Positions 1-6,360 of a DNA stretch of 17,544 nt are shown piece by piece. The notes under the pieces were generated by a model. That model searched no databases, had not been told where the DNA came from, and saw only the letters and a list, made by a program, of their open reading frames with translations. Positions within the stretch are counted from its first letter, which is position 1. The number at the start of each line of letters is the position of its first letter. This stretch comes from an uncultured Cellvibrio sp. Lineage in GTDB: Bacteria; Pseudomonadota; Gammaproteobacteria; Pseudomonadales; Cellvibrionaceae. A program made the translations under genes and the position numbers. The stretch lies in contig CAMPIG010000046.1 in NCBI GenBank assembly GCA_946886255.1, positions 1-17,544 on the forward strand, written 5' to 3'.

Positions 1-212
1 GAAGCTGGACAGTAATAGTCTCCATTTTGCGTGGTGCAATCCGAAATACATGAATTAATCGTTGAGGAGCAGCTGCTTGCGGTCGCTGTGGTGGATAAAC
101 ACCCCGCCAAAATGGCTAGTACGACTGCTACGCGCTTGGCTCGCGTTAGAAAATACTTAGCACTCAAAATGAAAACTGTGAAGAAAGAGATGGGACAAAG
201 CTGACTCAACAT
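1..212 (-). CDS. Cys-rich putative lipoprotein, N-terminal part (runs off the left edge)
   Basis: An open minus-strand frame of 70 codons continues past position 1, so only the N-terminus is visible. A positive stretch (TRAKR, residues 23-27) precedes a hydrophobic core and a good lipobox, LAGC, with the lipidated Cys at residue 38. The visible mature part has five further cysteines, including a SSCSS / NSC / SDC pattern and an NGDYYCP stretch. The ATG at 212 has a good ribosome site (AAAAGGA, 7 nt upstream). A TTG start at 167 would give a more typical short lipoprotein signal but has no visible ribosome site. The ATG start overlaps the end of the broken upstream frame by 56 bp; the TTG start would overlap it by only 11 bp. 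No family was recognised. Export to the cell envelope is inferred from the signal sequence only. Confidence 0.5.
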   Translation of the reverse strand, partial: MLSQLCPISFFTVFILSAKYFLTRAKRVAVVLAILAGCLSTTATASSCSSTINSCISDCTTQNGDYYCPA

Positions 213-522
213 AAAACATTCCTTTTAATCCAAAAGCGATGCGAGCATCCAGGCAAAACAGCATGTTGTGTCCAATATCTACAAAATGGCGCTCAGGCAA
301 AGTTGCGGAATCGGCAAAGTAAATTCGGTTGAGCTTGGATGAATGAATATATAAACGATGAAAACGGACTTTCTCGCTTATTTCTTTTTACGATAAATCT
401 GTCGGTAAAACGACGTCCTGTGAATTACAAGGCGCGGACCACTGGGTTGGCGGGGGCGTGAGCTGATAATTTTGCTTATTTATATTATGAATATAAGATC
501 CTAGCAAACGAACTGGTTGCAT
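157..522 (-). pseudogene. Unrecognised ~121-codon gene interrupted by one in-frame TAA
   Basis: The minus-strand frame opens with ATG at 522, reads 44 codons with protein-like composition (start MQPVRLLGSY), meets TAA at 390-388, and continues in the same frame for 76 codons to TAA at 159-157. The second part looks coding (for example RLYIHSSKLNRIYFAD and FVDIGHNMLFCLDARIAFGL) but has no ATG, GTG or TTG near its beginning. A nonsense mutation in one gene therefore explains the layout better than two genes. The TAA lies in an A-rich stretch (TAAAAAG), so a sequencing error is possible, although a simple indel would not keep both halves in one frame. No Shine-Dalgarno site precedes the ATG, which sits inside the stem-loop at 512-571. 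No function is recognised. The coding nature is inferred from composition and frame continuity. Confidence 0.45.
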
Positions 523-571
523 GCAAGAGGGCCGATTTGATGAACTTGCTCAGCAACCAGTGTAAGGCCCT
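512..571 (-). promoter_or_regulatory. Long stem-loop with a crossing helix at the start of the broken gene
   Basis: Three complementary pairs are visible. Positions 512-520 pair with 553-561 (9 of 9). Positions 523-527 pair with 545-549 (5 of 5) and continue the same stem across a 2/3-nt internal loop. Positions 528-533 (AGGGCC), inside the 17-nt loop, pair with 566-571 (GGCCCT, 6 of 6) outside the stem. The third helix crosses the first two, as in a pseudoknot. The 4-nt linker (562-565) is too short to span the whole 14-bp stem, so competing folds are more likely than one full pseudoknot. Read as minus-strand RNA, the ATG at 522-520 lies at the internal loop, so the structure could hide it from ribosomes. 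It could equally be a DNA element. Confidence 0.3.
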
Positions 572-586
572 TAAGAATCGGGGCAG

Positions 587-615
587 TTAACCGCTTTCTG
601 TTTCAACGATACAAT
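587..615 (+). promoter_or_regulatory. Candidate sigma-70 promoter for the plus-strand gene
   Basis: TTAACC at 587-592 matches 4 of 6 of the -35 consensus. TACAAT at 610-615 matches 5 of 6 of the -10 consensus. The spacer is 17 bp. Transcription would start near 622, about 40 nt upstream of the ATG at 664. It lies in the only sizeable divergent intergenic gap of the window (523-663). The match is moderate and comes from sequence alone. Confidence 0.3.
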
Positions 616-663
616 ACTCTTAATATCTCGTTCATACCGATTTCTACATAAGTGATCCTTACG

Positions 664-1419
664 ATGCAAAATGCACTTCACCCTCACAAAAATCAAAAAG
701 TCACAGTTGCCGAGCATATTATGGAGTTTGGTAACTACAACTTAGAAACATGGGAACGAGCCAGATGCCCCTTTTGCAAATGCAGAATGGGCAATAAGGC
801 GGCTTCCGCACCTAATTCGCATGGCCATTTCTTTCATATGCCGAATTCCGGGTATTGCCCCTCAAAAGAACATTCAGGGACGTTATATGCGAGTAAACAT
901 CCCCGTGCTCCGGATTTGATTGCTGCTCGTCGTATGAAATTACGCTTCCTACAGAATTGGGGGAAGCATTTTCGAAAGGTCAACTGGATAGTAAAGGGGC
1001 TGGAGGTCAATGAGTTCAAGAATTTAATCAAACTCGCCGACCAGGAGCGGATTTGGGAATATGCTGCGTTACAGGAGTACCAACTACCCTATATCTTTTC
1101 GACACTGAAGGATTTTCCCGTTGAAGAAAGTCTTAAGATAAAAGACGAATACATTCGAAAGTACTATTTTCGATGCTGGTTTGACGCCAGCGTACGTCAG
1201 TATGACGATCTTTGGATACACCGAGCGGAGCCGCCCATGTTCTACAGGGCCTGGTTTATCCAACCAAAGCGCGGAAAACCAAAGGTGGATGATATCGCTG
1301 GCTATTACTCTATGGAAATGTCAGGTGAGTTTCTGGATGATCCCAAAGAACCATCACCTTATGTCATAGCAAATATTCAGACATGGTTGGATCAGCGTTA
1401 CGCAAATATTCGTGAATGA
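664..1419 (+). CDS. Unrecognised protein with a possible CxxC/His zinc-binding motif
   Basis: This is the only convincing plus-strand gene, 251 aa from ATG 664; a GTG at 652 would add four residues. Neither start has a clear ribosome site. Near the N-terminus are CPFCKC (Cys35, Cys38, Cys40), then HGHFFH (His53, His55, His58) and GYCP (Cys65). This layout could bind one zinc ion and loosely recalls the zinc finger before nuclease domains in CoiA-like proteins, but no nuclease motif was found afterwards. The remainder is soluble, charged and rich in Trp and Tyr, with no signal peptide or membrane segment. The gene is transcribed against the rest of the cluster and its last 56 bp overlap the end of the 159-aa gene on the other strand. 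The function is unknown; the more AT-rich composition fits accessory cargo. Confidence 0.72.
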   Translation: MQNALHPHKNQKVTVAEHIMEFGNYNLETWERARCPFCKCRMGNKAASAPNSHGHFFHMPNSGYCPSKEHSGTLYASKHPRAPDLIAARRMKLRFLQNWGKHFRKVNWIVKGLEVNEFKNLIKLADQERIWEYAALQEYQLPYIFSTLKDFPVEESLKIKDEYIRKYYFRCWFDASVRQYDDLWIHRAEPPMFYRAWFIQPKRGKPKVDDIAGYYSMEMSGEFLDDPKEPSPYVIANIQTWLDQRYANIRE

Positions 1420-1843
1420 ACATCCGAATGTTCGCAAGCTCCGCATGCACATTAAAATTGCACTCGGAGAACATATAGATTAAATCAGGGTCACGCAAAG
1501 ATACGCTATCTACAAGCTGTAACACATATTCGTCACGACTGGAATTAAACTTGTCCATGCGAAAGTCGTTTAGCGACTTACAATATTGAGCATCATCGAT
1601 CAACCAGAAACGCAATCCAAGCCCACGCTCAAGCATAGCGGCATCAACATCAAAAATGAGTTCTGATGGCTGGGACAGTATGTCATCTCGAATATTCATT
1701 TCTTGCTGTAGCATCTCGGATATCGAGCCTTCAAAATCATGGCGACTCCACGGTACTGGCAGCAAGCTGAAGAGACACGCAGTTCCGAAATTATCGACCG
1801 GCATCATATGACTTGAGATAACAAGTATTTTTCTTTGCGTCAT
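1364..1843 (-). CDS. Unrecognised 159-aa protein
   Basis: The ATG at 1843 has a good ribosome site (AGAAAGG, 7 nt upstream) and overlaps the stop of the preceding broken frame as ATGA, which suggests translational coupling. The protein starts with a short beta-like segment (KILVISS), is otherwise soluble and acidic, and has no signal peptide or membrane helix. The C-terminus (MFIHEYLRNADPTMSEYLL) is probably helical. No catalytic motif or family was recognised. Its last 56 bp lie on top of the end of the convergent plus-strand gene, so both C-termini are encoded by the same DNA. It is last in the rightward part of the minus-strand gene string. The start and frame are well supported; no function is offered. 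Confidence 0.72.
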   Translation of the reverse strand: MTQRKILVISSHMMPVDNFGTACLFSLLPVPWSRHDFEGSISEMLQQEMNIRDDILSQPSELIFDVDAAMLERGLGLRFWLIDDAQYCKSLNDFRMDKFNSSRDEYVLQLVDSVSLRDPDLIYMFSECNFNVHAELANIRMFIHEYLRNADPTMSEYLL

Positions 1844-2055
1844 TTATAACCTTTCTTCTCATCTATCCAATCTATGTGAGCCTGGCACATATAGTGTTCA
1901 GGATGATCTTTCCTCAAACCTGATCTGCATGTGACGAACTTTCACACCATAGTGATTCCCTGGTCAGATAGGCGAGCCAACTCAAAAACAAACGCTTGTT
2001 GGAGCGCTTCCGAAGCCTGCTGCACTAAGATGGATTCCAGTTCGTTTCCACATGG
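1840..2055 (-). pseudogene. Small gene broken by an in-frame TGA
   Basis: One minus-strand frame is coding-like from 2055 to TGA at 1944-1942, then continues in the same frame to TGA at 1842-1840. The first half looks helical (LVQQASEALQQAFVFELARL). The second half contains RSGLRKDHPEHYMCQAHIDW and ends IDEKKGYK, with a Cys-x(15)-Cys-x(2)-His arrangement that could bind metal. The final stop overlaps the ATG of the next gene as ATGA, which is typical of a genuine upstream gene. No normal start was found at the left end of the frame: a TAA lies just before it, and a GTG at 2025 is the only common start codon in the first half. An ATG in a shifted frame at 2066 or 2069 might be the original start if a base has been lost. 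It looks like a decayed gene of about 70 codons; no function is recognised. Confidence 0.45.
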
Positions 2056-2077
2056 TTAATCGTCATCATGGCCACCA

Positions 2078-3265
2078 TCATTGAGCGTAGTGCTGATAAA
2101 GAACGGAATAACGATCACTTACAGAACCAAGATTATCGAGTGTTTCATACCCAAGCACGAGCTCTTCAAGCGATAGACCTATCACTTCGTACGGTTCGCC
2201 ATTGACTAAATAACTTGTTGATCCGTGCTTATCTTCCGTGCAGGCATCTTTTCCGAGCATATACAAAATTAAAAAATGATCGCCGATCCTGGCCGTATTC
2301 TCAGCGTAATCATATTGGTCTACAGGGAAGTTAGGAACCTGGTGATCAATGTCCTGATATCCATCCTCATCGTTAGCGCGGACAAAAATCTGACAGGATT
2401 TTGCTTGTCGATGATCCTTTTTTACTTCGGCATTCGCGTTCCACCATGCACACAAATGCCGTATCGCTGGATGATCCTCCGGCCGCTCCGGCCAATCCTT
2501 CTGTTCAGATGCCAACGCGACGGCCTCTGCCAATAAACGAAAAGGCGCTTCAACCACAGCATTACTTCTGTGGGTATCAATATCGTTCTGAAGATGTATC
2601 GACTGTTTCCTATCTCGGTGAGGAATGAAGTCCTCAAACTGACTGCTGTGCACGTAGCGATTTGCTAGCGGCTCCAGGGATTCATCCGTGACCAATAGCC
2701 AATCGTCGGCAGATCTGGCATCGCCGTGGGCTGGATGCCCATATGCGACAATCCGTTCTGCATAACTTTTTTTGAATACACGCTCATATTCAGCTTGGCA
2801 TATAAACACAGGCGTACACCGCTCAGTACTGTAGCTGGGCGCGCCAATGTCTCCTTTTTCTAGGAGGATGTTCTGAATGTGCATGATGGTGAGGTCATGT
2901 GCTGCTTCCGCAGTTTTAAAATCGCCACACAGAATGTAAAACGTTTCAATGGTGAGTTTTTCTGGCAAATCGTTTTGTAACGGAAGATACATGCCGAGCC
3001 TTGTGTCATCGCAACCAAAAACGACGTAATTCCAATTCGGGTAAGGCCGGCACGGCGTGAACCGCGTATCATGACTTTCGTAGCCAATCTCCGGAATCTT
3101 TATGGATTCAAGCCAAATTGAGAACTCCTGCTTTTCATCCAATCCGGGATAGGGCAACCACAGTTTTGGTAGGATGTGTAAAAAGGGTGCTGTCCTATCA
3201 CCCACAGCAGCGTTTCCATCTGCCGTTATCGGTATTCCAGTTTTTGCATCTACAGCGACTTTCAT
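2078..3265 (-). CDS. Unrecognised 395-aa protein downstream of pilV
   Basis: The ATG at 3265 follows a strong ribosome site (AGAAGGTGA, with about 5 nt between them), 33 bp after the pilV stop, so it is probably the last intact gene of the pil transcript. The product is predicted to be cytosolic: no signal peptide, no membrane segment, acidic overall, rich in Tyr, Asp, Glu and His. A central stretch (DDWLLVTDESLEPLANRYV) and a C-terminal part (VNGEPYEVIGLSLEELVLGY) look like ordinary globular domains, but no family motif was found. In related elements pilM, pilT or a shufflon recombinase may occupy this place. This protein resembles none of them: there is no lytic transglycosylase catalytic pattern and no tyrosine-recombinase R..HR..Y signature. 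It may be accessory cargo sharing the transcript. Confidence 0.85.
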   Translation of the reverse strand: MKVAVDAKTGIPITADGNAAVGDRTAPFLHILPKLWLPYPGLDEKQEFSIWLESIKIPEIGYESHDTRFTPCRPYPNWNYVVFGCDDTRLGMYLPLQNDLPEKLTIETFYILCGDFKTAEAAHDLTIMHIQNILLEKGDIGAPSYSTERCTPVFICQAEYERVFKKSYAERIVAYGHPAHGDARSADDWLLVTDESLEPLANRYVHSSQFEDFIPHRDRKQSIHLQNDIDTHRSNAVVEAPFRLLAEAVALASEQKDWPERPEDHPAIRHLCAWWNANAEVKKDHRQAKSCQIFVRANDEDGYQDIDHQVPNFPVDQYDYAENTARIGDHFLILYMLGKDACTEDKHGSTSYLVNGEPYEVIGLSLEELVLGYETLDNLGSVSDRYSVLYQHYAQ

Positions 3266-3298
3266 TCGTTCACCTTCTGCTCTTGATAAACTGTATGT

Positions 3299-4702
3299 CT
3301 ACACCTTCATACACGATAACGAGTAAGGACATAGTGATGGCGCTTGCGGGTACTGTGGCGGTGCGGAACAGGACAGGTACCAGTTGCTGCCGCTACGGCT
3401 CACCGAGCCTTGGTAGCTCGTTGCAGCCACGCTGCATTCATTCGCCGAGTAACCAGAAGGAACGCCGCTGAATGTCCCTGTGGGGTGCATGAACGTGTTT
3501 GCGTATGTGTCGCCGGCGATGGGACCCGTTGTGGTCGACACCGGCGTTTCGTTACACGCAACGGTGTAGGCACATAGCCCCCGGGCATGAAACGTGAAGT
3601 CATCGTAAATGCCACACATCACGCGTCGATTGCCATCCACGCTCGCACGCGCACCGGCAAAATAATTGGGCCGTTGTCCGTGGTAGTTGGTGGCGTTCGC
3701 CACAGAGATAGTGCATTGACTCGCGGTGAATCCCTGGGGGATGGGTACCGTCGCACCGTTCGCCAGGAAGCCGGTAATGACGGTACTGCCGCCACCACCG
3801 ACTTCGCGCCAGGTGCCACTCACACACGACAGGATATTGCCTGTTGACGTACGACCGATTGATCCCGTCGAACACGCACCGCCTACAGACCTGGCAGGAA
3901 CAATACGGAGGTTGCCGTTCACGTTGACATTGGTTCCGGTAATTGTTTGTCCGCTGAGTGTTCCTGTGGCCGTCATATTGGTCGCATTCACCGTTGGTGC
4001 AGTAACCGTCGAACCGAACGATCCGGTACCAGAAACCGACAAGGTCCCGTTCGCCTGCATATTTCTCACATTCGTAATGGAAAAATTATTCCAGTTGAAA
4101 TTTCCCGTGGGACGAACCGAGCCGTCTTTCTTTAAAAACTCCAGATTTTCCCGCGCATTGCTCACGGTGATGGTGATCGCACCAGTTGTCGGATGATCCG
4201 ATGCCACATGATAGGTTTGTGTCACCGGCGTCACGTAATCGTTCGACGCGCCATTGATCGCCGTGACGATGATACCTGCAAGGTGCGGCCACACTTCGCC
4301 ACTCGCCGACGGCGCACCCAATTGCACCGCGGCCGTCACCGTACCCGATGAGACGGATACCACCGTGCGATATGACAATCCCAGCGGTAAATGTTGTGGG
4401 AACTCGCACGGCAAATACGCAGCCGATCCGGTGGCGCCGGCGCAGCTGCCGGAACGCTTCAACCAGTTCACACCGGCGAAGGTACCTGTTGGCGCACCCG
4501 TGCCGCGCTCAGCAATCATCGCACGTAACGCATGCTTGAATTGCGCGGCAAGGACACCGGCCATCTCGGCACTGTCCACTCGATTCTTATTAACCGTTTC
4601 GCGTGCCTGAATGGCCATGAGCGTGCTGAAGACAACCAATGCAGCCGCCGCCATAATTTGCAGATAACCGCGTTGTGCTCGGATCGAAGCATTGCGTCGC
4701 AT
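3299..4702 (-). CDS. pilV: PilV, minor pilin / pilus-tip adhesin
   Basis: PilV is the minor component at the tip of thin type IVb pili; in R64 its C-terminus selects the recipient cell. The 467-aa product begins with a short basic leader ending QRG, then YLQIMAAAALVVFSTLMA, a type IV prepilin N-terminus with probable cleavage after Gly12. Position +5 of the mature protein is Met rather than Glu. Residues 200-267 are Thr/Asn/Gly-rich (NWNNFSITNVRNMQ, then TNMTATGTLSGQTITG), as in the constant part of shufflon-type PilV proteins. SCVSGTWRE (292-300) is also typical. The rest consists of two related Cys modules (310-384 and 403-465). The start follows GAGG 8 nt upstream, 15 bp after pilS. No inverted shufflon repeats or recombinase gene were found, so the C-terminus appears fixed. 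Confidence 0.85.
   Translation of the reverse strand: MRRNASIRAQRGYLQIMAAAALVVFSTLMAIQARETVNKNRVDSAEMAGVLAAQFKHALRAMIAERGTGAPTGTFAGVNWLKRSGSCAGATGSAAYLPCEFPQHLPLGLSYRTVVSVSSGTVTAAVQLGAPSASGEVWPHLAGIIVTAINGASNDYVTPVTQTYHVASDHPTTGAITITVSNARENLEFLKKDGSVRPTGNFNWNNFSITNVRNMQANGTLSVSGTGSFGSTVTAPTVNATNMTATGTLSGQTITGTNVNVNGNLRIVPARSVGGACSTGSIGRTSTGNILSCVSGTWREVGGGGSTVITGFLANGATVPIPQGFTASQCTISVANATNYHGQRPNYFAGARASVDGNRRVMCGIYDDFTFHARGLCAYTVACNETPVSTTTGPIAGDTYANTFMHPTGTFSGVPSGYSANECSVAATSYQGSVSRSGSNWYLSCSAPPQYPQAPSLCPYSLSCMKV
3308..3496 (-). repeat. PilV C-terminal Cys module, copy 2
   Basis: Residues 403-465 of PilV. VPSGYSANECSV, a Cys at 445 and LCPYSLSC (458-464) match, in order, the elements of copy 1 (residues 310-384). 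The similarity is clear at protein level but not as identical DNA, so the duplication is old or maintained by selection. Confidence 0.6.
3551..3775 (-). repeat. PilV C-terminal Cys module, copy 1
   Basis: Residues 310-384 of PilV. IPQGFTASQCTISVANATNY, a Cys at 363 and LCAYTVAC (377-383) correspond to VPSGYSANECSVAATSY, Cys445 and LCPYSLSC in copy 2. Each copy has four cysteines (330, 363, 377, 383 and 423, 445, 458, 464), which suggests two disulfides per module. Confidence 0.6.
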
Positions 4703-4717
4703 CTGGGTTACCTCGTT

Positions 4718-5266
4718 TTAATATTTGCCATAAACGGCCGTCACGGTGTTGCTGGCGTTATCGCAAGCGGTACCGAGCGTCGCGACGGTGACGTTGGATG
4801 CATTGGCCGCTTTGACTTGCGTGCTGCCCACCGTGATCGTGACTGCGTCTGGAAAAATGGCGTTAACAAAATTGTTGCAGTTGTGTTCGTTCAACAAGGC
4901 ATGTGAGATTTGAAACCCATCGTTGCTCGTATTAATCGTTGCAGGTGTAATGGTCACCGCGCCCCCCATGTTATTCGCGATGGCTGATGCCCCTGACATC
5001 CACGGTCTGGGAGCCGCTTTTAATGTGATGGCCTGCGTATTCGACAATCCCGCAAAGCTGGTGGCGTTTCGATACCTTAATCGCAAGGTATCGACAATTT
5101 GTCGATGTCCACTAAATAACGCTTCTGCTTTTGCATCACCTACCATCTTCATACCGATAATTAATGCCGCGCCCCCCATAATGGCCATAACAACTAACAC
5201 CATGTTTAGTGAGATCTCGACGAATCCACGCTGACGAGTCGATTTTCTTTGCATACACATTTTCAT
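4718..5266 (-). CDS. pilS: PilS, major type IVb pilin
   Basis: The structural subunit of the pilus shaft. The 182-aa precursor has a 14-residue basic leader ending RQRG, probable cleavage before Phe15, and a hydrophobic helix (VEISLNMVLVVMAIMGGAAL), as in type IVb pilins. A Glu stands at mature position 3; position 5, usually Glu, is Ser. Two cysteines near the C-terminus (130 and 168) can form the disulfide loop of the pilin D-region. The globular part is Ala/Thr/Asn-rich, as expected of a pilin. The ATG follows a TGAGGAAT ribosome site, 23 bp after pilR; pilV follows 15 bp later. Processing needs a prepilin peptidase, which is not encoded in this window. The place between the platform protein and PilV matches R64-type operons. 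Confidence 0.9.
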   Translation of the reverse strand: MKMCMQRKSTRQRGFVEISLNMVLVVMAIMGGAALIIGMKMVGDAKAEALFSGHRQIVDTLRLRYRNATSFAGLSNTQAITLKAAPRPWMSGASAIANNMGGAVTITPATINTSNDGFQISHALLNEHNCNNFVNAIFPDAVTITVGSTQVKAANASNVTVATLGTACDNASNTVTAVYGKY

Positions 5267-5289
5267 GAACGATTCCTCAATGGAGTTAT

Positions 5290-6360
5290 TTAGCGTGAGT
5301 AATATTCCGTCACTTGTTGATTCAGGCTGAATCCAACATAGGCGACGTAAGCGTTAATACTGTTGATGCCCAAGATGATGGCCACACCGATAATTAGGCT
5401 GAAGGAACTGATGCGTTGTTTGAGTGACTGCTGGCGCTCAACGGCCATCATCATCAGGGTTTCTCCGAACGTGGGTTGGTCAATAAAGTCGCGGATGTAA
5501 CCTGCGGTTTCTCGATCAAACAGATTCACCGTGAGCGCACGACCCGGCTTCTGGTTTTGACGCAACCGTTCGGAAACCGTGAGTAAATGGGATTTCAGGT
5601 AGACCGGTGCAACCTGTGAGATCCGATTCATAGCATCGGGCAAGGACACACGCTGATTGAACATCGCGCCCAGTGCTCCCAGGAATGAGGTCGCTTGTAG
5701 ATCGCGCTGTATCGACCAAGGTGGGAGCCGGTCCAAGTATCGACGATGTCCACCGGCAGGTTGTCGTAAACTGTAAAACACGACCCAGCAAACGATGGCA
5801 GTAATGATCGCCACGGTAATGTGCAGCTGCTCAACGAATACCGCATACAACAGCAGGATGCCGCGGGATGAGCTGTCCCACAGTTCGATAGGCAGAATTG
5901 AGGTAAATAAGGGCACTTGTTCGCGCAGCAGAATGTACAGCGCACCGAAGCCTATGACTAACGACAGGATCGGCAACGCCAGTGTTGATTTGATCGCGCT
6001 CCCGATCTCCTTCTTCGAGGTAGCCAGCTGGCGCGCCTGTTCAAATCCTTCCCGCAACACATGACCTGGATACGCCTCGATCAACAAGACTTCGTCAACG
6101 GGCAGTAACTGTCGTAACGCGGCAAACACGCCGATGTTTTTGTCGCGCACCAGGTGCGATAACGTTTCAAAGATCACGTAATCCGGATCTTTATCATCGC
6201 GCTTTCGTGCAGCCAAAATTGCGAACACTTCGGTCAGGGCTTTACCGTGGCTGACATAGTCACGGAGTAACCGATACAACATCGCACGCTTCGCGTGATT
6301 TTTGCGAAGGCGATTAGCCACGCGCGCAATGGGCACTGTTGTTCTAGACGGAGAATTCAC
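5290..6360 (-). CDS. pilR: PilR, inner-membrane platform protein (GspF family)
   Basis: Integral membrane platform that couples the assembly ATPase to pilin addition. It has the GspF/PilC two-lobe layout: cytosolic helical lobe, membrane helix (about 127-146, ALPILSLVIGFGALYILL), a second helix (about 179-198, TVAIITAIVCWVVFY), a second cytosolic lobe with FLGALGAMFNQRVSLPDAMN, and a C-terminal helix (about 318-343). The frame opens at ATG 6399, but GTG 6360 is preferred: AGGAGG lies 8 nt upstream, it overlaps the pilQ end by only 17 bp, and it gives a normal 356-aa protein. The ATG has no such site and would overlap by 56 bp. The order after the ATPase gene matches R64 pilQ-pilR. Confidence 0.9.
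   Translation of the reverse strand: MNSPSRTTVPIARVANRLRKNHAKRAMLYRLLRDYVSHGKALTEVFAILAARKRDDKDPDYVIFETLSHLVRDKNIGVFAALRQLLPVDEVLLIEAYPGHVLREGFEQARQLATSKKEIGSAIKSTLALPILSLVIGFGALYILLREQVPLFTSILPIELWDSSSRGILLLYAVFVEQLHITVAIITAIVCWVVFYSLRQPAGGHRRYLDRLPPWSIQRDLQATSFLGALGAMFNQRVSLPDAMNRISQVAPVYLKSHLLTVSERLRQNQKPGRALTVNLFDRETAGYIRDFIDQPTFGETLMMMAVERQQSLKQRISSFSLIIGVAIILGINSINAYVAYVGFSLNQQVTEYYSR

Noticed and set aside
31..204. Plus-strand 57-codon open frame beginning GTG GTG
   Set aside because: No ribosome site, and it lies antisense to a minus-strand frame with a signal peptide, a lipobox and a good ribosome site.
239..251. Hairpin with following T-run as a terminator on the minus strand
   Set aside because: The stem GATGC/GCATC would have a 2-nt loop and the T-run is short and broken; it also lies inside a coding-like frame.
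339..461. Plus-strand 40-codon open frame starting with ATG
   Set aside because: No ribosome site, and it is antisense to the more convincing 157-522 minus-strand frame.
475..497. AT-rich dyad (TTATATT ATG AATATAA core) as possible operator
   Set aside because: It falls inside the coding-like 157-522 frame, is pure AT, and palindromes of this kind are common in such sequence.
512..592. Integron attC site
   Set aside because: The inverted pair is perfect and lacks the paired core sites RYYYAAC and GTTRRRY in the right order.
1942..1944. TGA in the small broken gene as a selenocysteine codon
   Set aside because: No selenocysteine insertion hairpin or selenoprotein family is evident, and the gene also lacks a normal start, which favours decay.
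3266..3775. Shufflon with sfx-type inverted repeats at the pilV end
   Set aside because: No copies of the R64-type 19-bp repeat, no partial pilV tails and no recombinase gene were seen; the duplicated modules are in direct order within one frame.
3344..5234. Several plus-strand open frames of 62-156 codons opposite pilV and pilS
   Set aside because: They are antisense shadows of well-supported pilin genes, with no ribosome sites and unnatural composition.
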